Below are positions 52,980 to 61,041 of a stretch of 64,000 bases of DNA, piece after piece. The notes below the pieces were generated by a model. The model was not told where the DNA came from. It made no database searches and saw only the letters and a list, made by a program, of their open reading frames with translations. The DNA comes from Hungatella sp. (GTDB taxonomy: Bacteria; Bacillota; Clostridia; Lachnospirales; Lachnospiraceae). The position numbers were made by a program, and so were the translations under genes. Every line of letters starts with the position of its first letter. Position 1 is the stretch's first letter. The stretch spans positions 248,001 through 312,000 of the forward strand of contig WASS01000002.1 in NCBI GenBank assembly GCA_009712635.1, read 5' to 3'.

Positions 52980-54116
52980 GTGGAGCAATTTGTAATGAAC
53001 ACAAAGGTATATATGGGATCTTCCTGTCTGGAAAAAATCAAGGAACTTTCTATAGAAAAAGCTTATATCATCTGTGATCCCTTTATGGCTCAGTCCGGTA
53101 AGGTGAACTTAATCACAGACCTGCTGACAGAAAAAGGAAGCAGCTTTGAAGTTTTCTCAGAAGTAGTGCCTGATCCTACCATCGCCGTTGTATCAAAGGC
53201 AATCGGTGGAATGAAAGGCTTTGGACCGGATACGATCATCGCGTTAGGCGGAGGTTCTGCCATCGATACCGCAAAGGCAGCCAGCCACATCTACACACAG
53301 ATGGGAAATGACAAACTGAATTTAATTGCAGTTCCAACCACCAGCGGAACCGGAAGCGAAGTAACTAATTTTTCCGTTATTTCTGATCCGGAAGCTCAGG
53401 CGAAATATCCTCTGCGCTCCGACAGTATGGTACCGGATGCGGCATTCCTTGATCCCCGCTTTACAGTGTCAGTACCGCCTCATATTACGGCAGATACCGG
53501 TATGGATGTTTTAACCCATGCGTTAGAAGCCTATGTTTCAACCAATGCAGGTGATTTTACTGATGCATGTGCGGAAAAGGCAGTCAAACTGGTATGGAGC
53601 TATCTGGCACGTACTGTGGAAGAAGGAAGCGACATGGAGGCAAGAACTCACATGCACAATGCTTCCTGTCTGGCAGGAGTTGCTTTTAACGGTGCATCTT
53701 TAGGACTTTGCCATAGTATGGCACATGCACTGGGAGCCCGTTTCCACATTCCGCATGGAAGAAGCAATGCGATTCTGCTTCATCATGTAATCAGCTATAA
53801 CGCTGGCTTAGAGGAAGCAGGAGAATTTGCAGCATGCAGCAGATATGTTGCCATTGCCAACATGCTTGGCATTGCAGCAGGAACAGAGAAAGCCACGGTA
53901 CACGGCCTGGTGCGTCACATTAAAAATCTTATGAGTAAGATTAAAATACCGCAGCAGATCACCGATTTAAACGTGGACAAAGACGAATTTGAACAGGCTG
54001 TACGGGAAATGGCAGAGAAAGCACTAAAGGATAACTGCACATTGACCAACCCAAGAGTGCCTACGGTAGAAGAGATCGAAACAATTTACCGTAAGCTTTG
54101 TAAGGGGGGCTATTAA
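52980..54116 (+). CDS. cutO: Iron-dependent alcohol dehydrogenase of the microcompartment
   Basis: 378 residues of the Fe-ADH family, EutG/PduQ-like. NAD-binding segments are ALGGGSAIDTAKA and VPTTSGTGSEVT. The iron ligands lie in DTGMDVLTHALEAY (Asp and His) and LCHSMAHALGARFHIPHGRSN (two His). It reduces acetaldehyde to ethanol and regenerates NAD+ for the acylating dehydrogenase inside the shell. It starts at GTG 52980 after AAAGGAGGG. The symbol cutO follows the usual choline-locus name and is given by position and family. Confidence 0.92.
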   Translation: MEQFVMNTKVYMGSSCLEKIKELSIEKAYIICDPFMAQSGKVNLITDLLTEKGSSFEVFSEVVPDPTIAVVSKAIGGMKGFGPDTIIALGGGSAIDTAKAASHIYTQMGNDKLNLIAVPTTSGTGSEVTNFSVISDPEAQAKYPLRSDSMVPDAAFLDPRFTVSVPPHITADTGMDVLTHALEAYVSTNAGDFTDACAEKAVKLVWSYLARTVEEGSDMEARTHMHNASCLAGVAFNGASLGLCHSMAHALGARFHIPHGRSNAILLHHVISYNAGLEEAGEFAACSRYVAIANMLGIAAGTEKATVHGLVRHIKNLMSKIKIPQQITDLNVDKDEFEQAVREMAEKALKDNCTLTNPRVPTVEEIETIYRKLCKGGY

Positions 54117-54745
54117 TGAAATTCATCACCGAAGAAGATTTGAGAATTTTATTCAGAAGAGAACCCTTTGCCTCTTATGATCTTCCAGCACAGGCAAAGC
54201 TTACACCAGGAGCGCGTCAGTTCCTGCTGGACAAGAAGATATCATTTTGTGATGATCCCCTGACGGCAAAACGCAAACCATCAAAACCTGCAGAAGTGAT
54301 CGTAGAGACACCAGTTACAGTTGCAGTTACAGAGCCTGCGCCGGACCGTTTCTTATTAAAACTGGAAACCTTAAAGGCACAGTTTCTGGAAGCCGGAATT
54401 TCCTTATTAGACAGGGACGTGTTGTTAGCAGAGCAGGTATTTGATTTAGAGCGGAAGTTATCTTTCGTGGGGAAAGGTGCTTCGGGCGACATAAATCCAT
54501 TTGAGTCCTGCACCGGATTTAATAAGGAAAACCAAAACGAACCATACTCTGACTGTTTTGAGATCACCGGCTTTCATGCCCAATCCGAAAAAGGAAGAGA
54601 AATTGTATTGTTACACCGTCTGCGCTGCTGCGTCAGAGAACTTGCGGCAGAAGCAGGAGAAAAGAATTTTAACCCGGTTATTAACCGCTTATCCCAGATG
54701 ATCTGCCTGTTGTATGGAGGAAATGCATGTCAAAGAAAGAAATAA
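54116..54745 (+). CDS. EutT-like protein without the metal-binding motif
   Basis: 209 residues. The N-terminal ~45 residues match EutT (FITEEDLRILFRRE, then DLPAQAKLTPGARQFLLDKK), and the C-terminal helical part resembles the four-helix adenosyltransferase core. EutT needs a His-x11-Cys-Cys-x2-Cys metal site, which is absent, and the protein is about 60 residues shorter than EutT. The pathway uses a glycyl radical enzyme and no B12, so a cobalamin role is unlikely; a scaffold role is possible. The start overlaps the preceding stop (TAATG). Confidence 0.75.
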   Translation: MKFITEEDLRILFRREPFASYDLPAQAKLTPGARQFLLDKKISFCDDPLTAKRKPSKPAEVIVETPVTVAVTEPAPDRFLLKLETLKAQFLEAGISLLDRDVLLAEQVFDLERKLSFVGKGASGDINPFESCTGFNKENQNEPYSDCFEITGFHAQSEKGREIVLLHRLRCCVRELAAEAGEKNFNPVINRLSQMICLLYGGNACQRKK

Positions 54746-55572
54746 CATTTGATAGCTGCAACGAACTGGTAAGCCAGTTTGAAGCAGTGGTAAAAAATCC
54801 TGTCAGGGAACGTTCCTCCGTTTATTATACGGGGGTGGATTTAGGAACAGCGTGCGTGGTAGTGGCTGTACTTGATGAGAATTTCAGGCCAGTGGCTGGC
54901 GCTTACCGGTATGCGGATGTGGTCCGTGACGGAATGGTAGTCGATTACATCGGCGCCATCCGGATCGTTCGTGAGTTAAAAGCAGAACTGGAGGAAAAGC
55001 TGGATACGGAACTGCTTTATGCGGCTGCAGCCATTCCTCCGGGAACCGATTCACTGGACGGAGGAGCAATCAAGAATGTGGTACAGGGAGCCGGATTTGA
55101 AATCACTGCCCTTCTTGATGAACCAACGGCAGCAAACGCAGTGCTAAAGATACAAAACGGCGCAGTGGTGGATATCGGCGGCGGAACGACTGGAATTTCT
55201 ATTTTAAAAGATGGAAAAGTAGTTTACGTAGCTGACGAGCCCACGGGAGGAACTCATTTTTCCCTGGTTGTATCCGGAGCTTATAACCTCTCTTTTTCAG
55301 AAGCAGAGCTTTATAAGCGAAAAGAAGAAAACCACAAAGAGCTGCTTCCGGTATTAAAGCCGGTAATCGAAAAGGTAGCCTCTATCATTAACCGCCACAT
55401 CAAAGGATATGACGTAGATGAGATTTACTTAGTAGGCGGTACCTGCTGTTTAGCAGGAATCGAAACAATTATTGAGAAGCAGACAGGGATCCATACACGA
55501 AAACCGGACAACCCCATGTTTGTAACTCCTCTGGGAATCGCATTCTCCTGTACTCAGGAGGAAATGGATTAA
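54727..55572 (+). CDS. eutJ: EutJ-like Hsp70-type ATPase
   Basis: 281 residues of an actin/Hsp70-fold ATPase: phosphate-1 YTGVDLGTACVVVAVLDE, connect-1 AAAAIPPGT, LLDEPTAANAVLKI, phosphate-2 AVVDIGGGTTGISIL, and adenosine-type VGGTCCLAGIE. It lacks the Hsp70 substrate domain, as EutJ does. It probably assists folding or reactivation of cargo. It overlaps the EutT-like gene by 19 bases with a GGAGG site inside that gene. Confidence 0.92.
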   Translation: MSKKEITFDSCNELVSQFEAVVKNPVRERSSVYYTGVDLGTACVVVAVLDENFRPVAGAYRYADVVRDGMVVDYIGAIRIVRELKAELEEKLDTELLYAAAAIPPGTDSLDGGAIKNVVQGAGFEITALLDEPTAANAVLKIQNGAVVDIGGGTTGISILKDGKVVYVADEPTGGTHFSLVVSGAYNLSFSEAELYKRKEENHKELLPVLKPVIEKVASIINRHIKGYDVDEIYLVGGTCCLAGIETIIEKQTGIHTRKPDNPMFVTPLGIAFSCTQEEMD

Positions 55573-55586
55573 AAGGAAGTGGACGT

Positions 55587-55892
55587 ATGGAATATCGGAT
55601 TATTAAATCGCCGTCACCTGGAACCATTGATATTTTAAACCGCAGAAAAGGCTCAGGAGCTTCCACTCCCATCGGAAAGGTGGATGCCATTGGTCTCGTT
55701 CAGGGACGGATTATTGAAATGGTATGTGCTGCCGATGTGGCGGAAAAAGCCGTGGGTGTCACAGTAGAAGATATCAAGGGTAGCTGCCCACAGAACATGA
55801 TCATGCTAGCGATTTTTGGAGATACGGCATCGGTAGAGGCAGCGATGGAAGAAATCAGGCTGAGAGAGAAGAGAGGCGGGATAGAATGGTAG
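55587..55892 (+). CDS. BMC-domain shell protein with N-terminal extension
   Basis: 101 residues. An N-terminal segment of about 33 residues (EYRIIKSPSPGTIDILNRRK) precedes a compact BMC core in canonical order (AIGLVQGRIIEMVCAADVAE, then KGSCPQNMIMLAIFGDTASV). The core's pore loop is GSCPQN, with a Cys, unlike the other hexamers. The extension could cover one face or link to cargo. It overlaps the next gene by seven bases. Confidence 0.85.
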   Translation: MEYRIIKSPSPGTIDILNRRKGSGASTPIGKVDAIGLVQGRIIEMVCAADVAEKAVGVTVEDIKGSCPQNMIMLAIFGDTASVEAAMEEIRLREKRGGIEW

Positions 55893-56149
55893 CAGCAAGA
55901 CTGATTGACAATATCTGGGCGACCAGAAAGGCAGAGTCTTTAAACGGTTATAAGTTTATGCTTGCCGAGATCATTGGTGGTACACGGGAAGGTGAACGAC
56001 TGATTGTAGCAGACATCATCAGCGCCGGAATCGGTGACCGCGTGATCATTTCTACCGGCTCTTCAGCCAGACGCATGCTGGGAAACGATGAGATTCCCGT
56101 TGATGCCGTAGTAATTGGGATTATTGATGAAGACTGCCAGTTTATATAG
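55886..56149 (+). CDS. BMC-P vertex pentamer (EutN/CcmL family)
   Basis: 87 residues: MVAARLIDNIWATRKAESLN, GYKFMLAEIIGGTREG, LIVADIISAGIGDRVIISTGS and VDAVVIGIIDE match the OB-like EutN/CcmL fold. Pentamers cap the 12 vertices of the shell. It is the only pentamer gene in the locus. Confidence 0.95.
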   Translation: MVAARLIDNIWATRKAESLNGYKFMLAEIIGGTREGERLIVADIISAGIGDRVIISTGSSARRMLGNDEIPVDAVVIGIIDEDCQFI

Positions 56150-56164
56150 AAGGGAAGTGATCAT

Positions 56165-56794
56165 ATGAAGCAGTTGATATGCGCAAAAGACGTGGAAACA
56201 TTGCATGCAGAAGGCAAAAGTGTATTTCACGTAGAGAGCGGAAGCATTATCACACCGTCAGCAAAAGATGCAGCAGATGCTTACGGAATCACCTTCTGCG
56301 ACAAAGCGGAAGAGAAGGCAGAAGCGAAAGGAGCGTTTGCAGGAATGGATATTGACAGCGAGAAAATTTATATGGTACTGAAGGCTCTTATGGAAAAGGG
56401 AATGTTAAATGACATTTTAAAACCATATGAGTCAGAAAGCCATGGCAACGGTTTAAAGGTTGTTCGCGGAAGTTCTGTAAAGATGGATGTATTCGATACA
56501 GGTGATCCAAATGTAAAAGCTTATTATCAGGAGCTTGTAAGCAAAGAAGAATCAAAAATGAGCGCTGGTTTCCTGGTGATTGACCATTCTGAATTTGAGT
56601 GGGAACTGACCTATGAAGAAATCGACTATGTAATCGAAGGAACCTTAACTGTGACCATTGACGGAAAGACCTTTACGGCAAAAGCCGGAGATGTGCTCTT
56701 TGTACCGTCAGGATCAAAGGTAATCTGGGGTTCTCCGGACAAGGCAAGAGTATTCTACTCAACCTATCCGGCTAACTGGGCTGACTTGGTTTAA
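56165..56794 (+). CDS. eutQ: EutQ-like cupin protein
   Basis: 209 residues. The N-terminal ~45 residues (ICAKDVETLHAEGKSVFHVE, SIITPSAKDAADAYGI) resemble the N-terminus of the EutT-like protein, a shared docking-type module. The C-terminal cupin carries EEIDYVIEGTLTVTIDGKTF and GDVLFVPSGSKVIW. EutQ in enterics has acetate-kinase activity and helps microcompartment assembly; whether this one has the activity is unknown. No other acetate kinase is seen in the operon. Confidence 0.9.
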   Translation: MKQLICAKDVETLHAEGKSVFHVESGSIITPSAKDAADAYGITFCDKAEEKAEAKGAFAGMDIDSEKIYMVLKALMEKGMLNDILKPYESESHGNGLKVVRGSSVKMDVFDTGDPNVKAYYQELVSKEESKMSAGFLVIDHSEFEWELTYEEIDYVIEGTLTVTIDGKTFTAKAGDVLFVPSGSKVIWGSPDKARVFYSTYPANWADLV

Positions 56795-56802
56795 GGAGGT
56801 AA

Positions 56803-57429
56803 ATGATGCAGGCACTTGGCTTTATAGAAACAAAAGGTGTGCTGGTGGCAATTGAAGCTGCCGATGCCATGTTAAAGGCAGCGGATGTGTCTCTGGTAGA
56901 GAAAACCAAAGTTGGCGGAGGTCTCATTACTGTTACGGTGACCGGCGATGTGGCGGCAGTGAAGGCAGCGGTTGAGGCCGGAGCGGCGGCAGTGGAGCGA
57001 ATTAACAGTGCCGCATTAATCACACGCCATGTGATTCCAAGGCCTCATGAGGAACTTGCAGCTGTCATCGGCGGCAACACTCCAGATGAACCGGAGAAGG
57101 CACCAGTACCGGAGATTACCATGGAACCGGAAGAAGAGGCAGCCAGACCAGTCGATGAGACAGTTGAATCATCTGCTCAGATAACAGACGAAGAACCAAA
57201 CTCAGAGACAGAGCTGGTGGATACCATAAAGAGAGAGACCATTGATCTGTGGATGCACCAGGACGGTCTTACTGAGACCATGAAGATACTTGAAGATATG
57301 AAGGTAACAGAGCTTAGGACGCTTGCCCGTGAATATCCCGAATTCAGCATAGCTGGAAGAGAGATTTCAAAGGCAAATAAAACCCTGCTGCTGGAAGAAT
57401 TCAGGAAGTATTACGGACAAAATGATTAA
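56803..57429 (+). CDS. BMC-H shell protein with SAP/HeH-like C-terminal domain (EutK/PduK-like)
   Basis: 208 residues. Residues 1-90 are a BMC domain (ALGFIETKGVLVAIEAADAM, pore loop [27 protein letters not shown]). Residues ~93-140 are a Pro/Glu/Thr-rich linker. The last ~65 residues are helical with KVTELRTLAREYPEF and SKANKTLLLEEFRKYY, the spacing of SAP/HeH-type nucleic-acid-binding helices. EutK of enterics also ends in a helix-turn-helix. GGAGG precedes ATG 56803. Confidence 0.88.
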   Translation: MMQALGFIETKGVLVAIEAADAMLKAADVSLVEKTKVGGGLITVTVTGDVAAVKAAVEAGAAAVERINSAALITRHVIPRPHEELAAVIGGNTPDEPEKAPVPEITMEPEEEAARPVDETVESSAQITDEEPNSETELVDTIKRETIDLWMHQDGLTETMKILEDMKVTELRTLAREYPEFSIAGREISKANKTLLLEEFRKYYGQND

Positions 57430-57455
57430 GATTTTTAGAAGAGGAGATACGGAAC

Positions 57456-59006
57456 ATGGAAAATTTTGATTATGATTTGCGTTCCATCCAGGAAGCAAGG
57501 GATTTAGCCAGAAACGGCGAAGCGGCAGCAAAGAAAATCGCAGGATATACAGCAGAACAGATCGATGTTATTTTAAAAAGCATGGCAAAGGCAGGCGAGG
57601 AGCACTCCCTGTGTCTGGCTCAGATGGCTGTTGAAGAAACAGGATTTGGTAAAGTGATGGATAAGGCTTATAAGAACCATGCAGCTTCCACACTTTTATA
57701 TGAAGAGATCAAGGACATGAAGACAAGAGGAATTCTTTGTGAAGATACCACAAAGCAGACCTTTGACGTAGCAGAGCCGGTAGGACTTGTAATGGGTATC
57801 GTACCTTCCACAAACCCAACCTCTACTGTATTCTTCAAATCCATGATCGCAATTAAATCAGGAAATGCAATCGTATTTTCCCCACATCCATCTGCAGCAA
57901 AATGTACTCAGAAGGCAGCAGAGGTTATGTGTGAAGCAGCAATTGCAGCTGGTGCACCAGAGGGAATTATCAGTTGCGTAACCATGCCTTCCATGGGATC
58001 AACCAATGAGCTGATGAAATGCAAGGAAGTTTCCATTATCATCGCAACTGGCGGTCCTGGAATGGTAAAAGCTGCTTACAGCGCAGGAAAACCTGCAATC
58101 GGCGTAGGTGCAGGAAACTCTCCGGCATACATCGAGAAGACAGCTGACGTAAAACATGCAGTAAGAACCATTATGGCCAGCAAGACCTTTGACTACGGTA
58201 CCATCTGTGCTTCTGAGCAGTCCATCATCTGTGAAGAAAGCAACCATGCAGAGGTTGTAGCAGAGTTAAAGAGCCAGGGCGGCTACTTCATGACAAAAGA
58301 AGAAACCGATAAGGTTTGCAATCTGTTATTCAAAAACGGTCATAACATGAACGCAAAGTTTGTAGGACGTTCTCCTCAGGTGATCGCTGCAGCTGCAGGT
58401 ATCACCATTCCGGAAGGCACAAGAGTGTTAATCGGTAAGCAGGAAGGCGTTGGCGAAGGATATCCATTATCTTACGAAAAACTGACAACAGTTCTTGGTT
58501 TCTATACCGTTAAGGACTGGGAAGAAGCATGTGGTTTAAGCTACCGTCTGTTACAGAACGGTATTGGACATACCATGAGCATTCATACTCAGGACAGAGA
58601 TATGGTATTAAAATTTGCAGCAAAACCAGCTTCCAGAATCCTTGTAAACACAGGCGGAAGCCAGGGCGGAACCGGAATCAGCACAGGTCTTCCAATTGCC
58701 TTCACATTAGGCTGCGGAACCTGCGGCGGAAGCTCTGTTTCTGAAAATGTAAGCCCGAAACACTTACTGAACGTTAAGACAGTAGCATTCGGCTTAAAAG
58801 ACTGCGCAACCATTGTAGAAGATGACCCAACTTTCATGTGGAAAGAAAAATCACAGGCTTCCTCTTCCTTCAGCCCAGCAGAGCTTGTTGCTTCCTTTGA
58901 GAAAAAGGAAAGCGCTCCGGCAGCTTCCTGTCAGAGCGGCAGCGATGACAATGACAAGCTTGCGGCTCTTGTAAAGGAAATCGTTCTGGCTATGAAAGGC
59001 CAGTAA
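57456..59006 (+). CDS. cutF: CoA-acylating acetaldehyde dehydrogenase of the microcompartment
   Basis: 516 residues. Catalytic Cys251 lies in FDYGTICASEQSI, oxyanion Asn120 in VPSTNPTST, and the nucleotide region in ATGGPGMVKAAYSAGKPAIG. It oxidises acetaldehyde to acetyl-CoA with NAD+ and CoA. The C-terminus has a flexible Ser/Ala-rich linker and an amphipathic helix (NDKLAALVKEIVLAMKGQ) that is a typical encapsulation peptide. It is the active counterpart of the 47065 paralogue. The symbol follows choline-locus usage. Confidence 0.93.
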   Translation: MENFDYDLRSIQEARDLARNGEAAAKKIAGYTAEQIDVILKSMAKAGEEHSLCLAQMAVEETGFGKVMDKAYKNHAASTLLYEEIKDMKTRGILCEDTTKQTFDVAEPVGLVMGIVPSTNPTSTVFFKSMIAIKSGNAIVFSPHPSAAKCTQKAAEVMCEAAIAAGAPEGIISCVTMPSMGSTNELMKCKEVSIIIATGGPGMVKAAYSAGKPAIGVGAGNSPAYIEKTADVKHAVRTIMASKTFDYGTICASEQSIICEESNHAEVVAELKSQGGYFMTKEETDKVCNLLFKNGHNMNAKFVGRSPQVIAAAAGITIPEGTRVLIGKQEGVGEGYPLSYEKLTTVLGFYTVKDWEEACGLSYRLLQNGIGHTMSIHTQDRDMVLKFAAKPASRILVNTGGSQGGTGISTGLPIAFTLGCGTCGGSSVSENVSPKHLLNVKTVAFGLKDCATIVEDDPTFMWKEKSQASSSFSPAELVASFEKKESAPAASCQSGSDDNDKLAALVKEIVLAMKGQ

Positions 59007-59031
59007 TCAGAACTGAAAAAGGAGAACAGCA

Positions 59032-59667
59032 ATGGATAAGTATGAAGCGGTAATCAAGCTCTTAATGGATGCGGTTAAATCAGAATCCGGCAGTGACGAG
59101 CTGACGATTCCGGTAGGCGTTTCCAACCGCCATGTGCATTTGTCTCAGGAAGATTTAGATACTCTGTTTGGAAAAGGCTACCAGCTGACCAACATGAAAG
59201 AGTTATCCCAGCCTGGACAGTATGCATGCAAGGAAATGGTAACAGTATGCGGTCCTAAGGGAGCCATTGAAAAAGTCCGCATTTTAGGACCTGTAAGAAA
59301 GCAGACCCAGGTAGAAATCCTGGCTGCCGACTGCTTTAAACTTGGCAGAAATACAACACCTAAAATGTCCGGCGAACTGGCAGGAACACCAGGAATTACA
59401 CTGGTAGGACCAAAAGGCACCGTAGAGACAAAAGAGGGCTTAATCATTGCCCAGAGACATATTCACATGTCACCGGCTGACGCTTTAAAATTCGGCGTAC
59501 ACGATGGTGAGACAGTTAATATTGAAACAGAGGGCATTCGTGGAGGAATCTTTAACAACGTGGCAATCCGCGTAACAGAGACTTCAGCATTAGAATGTCA
59601 CTTAGACACGGAAGAAGCCAATGCGATGGGCCTTTCCGGTTCATCTAAGGTAACAATTGTTAAATAG
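59032..59667 (+). CDS. pduL: Phosphotransacylase, PduL type
   Basis: 211 residues. The N-terminal helix MDKYEAVIKLLMDAVKS is an encapsulation peptide. The two beta-barrel halves carry zinc-binding VGVSNRHVHLSQEDLDTLFG and IAQRHIHMSPADALKFGV. It converts acetyl-CoA to acetyl phosphate and recycles CoA inside the shell. AAAAAGGAG precedes ATG 59032. Confidence 0.95.
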   Translation: MDKYEAVIKLLMDAVKSESGSDELTIPVGVSNRHVHLSQEDLDTLFGKGYQLTNMKELSQPGQYACKEMVTVCGPKGAIEKVRILGPVRKQTQVEILAADCFKLGRNTTPKMSGELAGTPGITLVGPKGTVETKEGLIIAQRHIHMSPADALKFGVHDGETVNIETEGIRGGIFNNVAIRVTETSALECHLDTEEANAMGLSGSSKVTIVK

Positions 59668-59711
59668 GGAACTATTAAAAATTAATTATAAAAATTCAGG
59701 AGGATTTAAAA

Positions 59712-59996
59712 ATGAAATATGATGCATTAGGAATGATCGAGACTAAAGGTTTAATTGGATCCATCGAGGCAGCAGATGCTATGGTTAAGGCAGCTAACGT
59801 AACTTTAATTGGTAAAGAATTCGTAGGCGGCGGTCTTGTAACTGTTATGGTAAGAGGCGATGTAGGAGCTGTTAAGGCAGCAACTGATGCAGGTGCAGCA
59901 GCAGCTCAGCGTGTAGGCGAACTGGTTTCCGTACATGTAATTCCTCGTCCACATGCAGAAGTAGAAACAATTCTTCCTGCAACAAAAGAAGTTTAA
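59712..59996 (+). CDS. BMC-H shell protein (hexamer type), second copy
   Basis: 94 residues, identical to the 44819 protein over residues 1-89 except Val33 to Ile, then a shorter tail (ATKEV in place of KDKKEIK). The nucleotide sequences differ at many third positions, so the copies are old and held by selection on the protein. CAGGAGG precedes ATG 59712. It closes the operon 11 bases before the terminator. Confidence 0.96.
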   Translation: MKYDALGMIETKGLIGSIEAADAMVKAANVTLIGKEFVGGGLVTVMVRGDVGAVKAATDAGAAAAQRVGELVSVHVIPRPHAEVETILPATKEV

Positions 59997-60006
59997 TTAA
60001 TTTAAT

Positions 60007-60047
60007 CCGGCTGACCCCGATTTTTCTTGGGTCAGCCGGATTTTTTT
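60007..60047 (+). terminator. Strong terminator of the cut operon
   Basis: CCGGCTGACCC (60007-60017) pairs perfectly with GGGTCAGCCGG (60029-60039), loop of 11, followed by seven T (60041-60047). Confidence 0.95.
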
Positions 60048-60175
60048 ATAAACAATACGTCTGAAACTGTCTATAAATTGGTTACATGATTTATGATATA
60101 TTAACCAAATTATGGGAAAATATAAAAGTAATTTATCTATGTGTTACAAATGTCAAGTTAAAATTCCGTGTATAA

Positions 60176-60204
60176 TAGACAAAACTCTTTTTATCATGTA
60201 TAAT
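60176..60204 (+). promoter_or_regulatory. Probable atp operon promoter
   Basis: TAGACA (60176-60181), 17-bp spacer, TATAAT (60199-60204), 38 bases before ATG 60243. A second TATAAT at 60171-60176 has no good -35. Confidence 0.6.
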
Positions 60205-60242
60205 AATAAATACATGAGCAGGGATAGAAAGCAGGTGAAGTT

Positions 60243-60557
60243 ATGCACAATAACAGAAGCGTAATGAGAAGCTTTATGATGGTAACCCAACTGGGAATCA
60301 GTGTTATGGTGCCTGTTTTTGTCTGTATTTTTGCTGGTTACTATATTGACCGGTATGCAGGAACGAGATTTACCTTACTGTTTCTCATTCTTGGATTTAT
60401 GGCTGGGGGTCTTAATGCATATAAACTGGCAAAGGCTACACTGGCTATGAATGAAAAAGAAGAACGGGAGGCTCTTAAGAGGCTGCAAAGTGAAAAACAG
60501 GCTGAAGAACGGCAGATTGTTATTAAGCCGAAACAGCCGAGCCGCGTAAAGAAATGA
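60243..60557 (+). CDS. atpZ: AtpZ/AtpI-family small membrane protein of ATP synthase
   Basis: 104 residues with two membrane helices (QLGISVMVPVFVCIFAGYYI, LLFLILGFMAGGLNAYKLAK) and a charged C-terminal tail. The position before atpI and atpB is typical. It is thought to aid assembly of the c-ring or ion supply. The segment GYYIDRYAGTRF between the helices is the family hallmark. Confidence 0.82.
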   Translation: MHNNRSVMRSFMMVTQLGISVMVPVFVCIFAGYYIDRYAGTRFTLLFLILGFMAGGLNAYKLAKATLAMNEKEEREALKRLQSEKQAEERQIVIKPKQPSRVKK

Positions 60558-60592
60558 AGGAATGGTAACGCGTATAAAGGGAGGATTTATTG

Positions 60593-60994
60593 ATGGAAAA
60601 AGTGACGAAGAATCTTATTTTAGAGGTCTTGGTCGGTATTGTTGTATTTACGGTGGCAGTAATGCTCGCCGCATTATTTTTATATCCCCAGCCTTCTGTT
60701 TTCGCAGGACTTCTTTTTGGCATGCTGCTTGCCCTTGCCGCTTTTTTATCTATGGCTTTGATTCTGGTGAATGCCATGAAATCATCTGACCCAAAGATAG
60801 TACAGAGGAACAGTATAATAGGTACTTCAGTCCGTTATCTGCTGCTGATTGCGATTCTGGTTATCGTAATTGTTTATTTCCAGTCGCAGATTAATCCGGT
60901 AGCTTTGGTAATCGGAGTCTTTGGACTCAAAGCAGGAGCATTCTTACAGCCTGTCATACACAAAATTGCAGCCCGTTTCGCTAACAGGAATTAA
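60593..60994 (+). CDS. atpI: ATP synthase subunit I
   Basis: 133 residues and four membrane helices, the usual size of AtpI (c-ring assembly factor). ATG 60593 follows AGGGAGG; the adjacent TTG at 60590 is ignored. Sequence conservation of AtpI is weak, so the call relies mainly on topology and on its place between atpZ and atpB. Confidence 0.78.
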   Translation: MEKVTKNLILEVLVGIVVFTVAVMLAALFLYPQPSVFAGLLFGMLLALAAFLSMALILVNAMKSSDPKIVQRNSIIGTSVRYLLLIAILVIVIVYFQSQINPVALVIGVFGLKAGAFLQPVIHKIAARFANRN

Positions 60995-61041
60995 AGCTGT
61001 ATTTATGTGAATTATCTACGGAAGAAAGGAGGCAATAGCGT

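Noticed and set aside
52118-57429. An ethanolamine-utilisation (B12-dependent) operon because of EutS, EutP, EutT, EutJ, EutN and EutQ relatives
   Set aside because: No eutBC ammonia-lyase genes and no eutA; the signature enzyme is CutC, and the EutT-like protein lacks its metal site.
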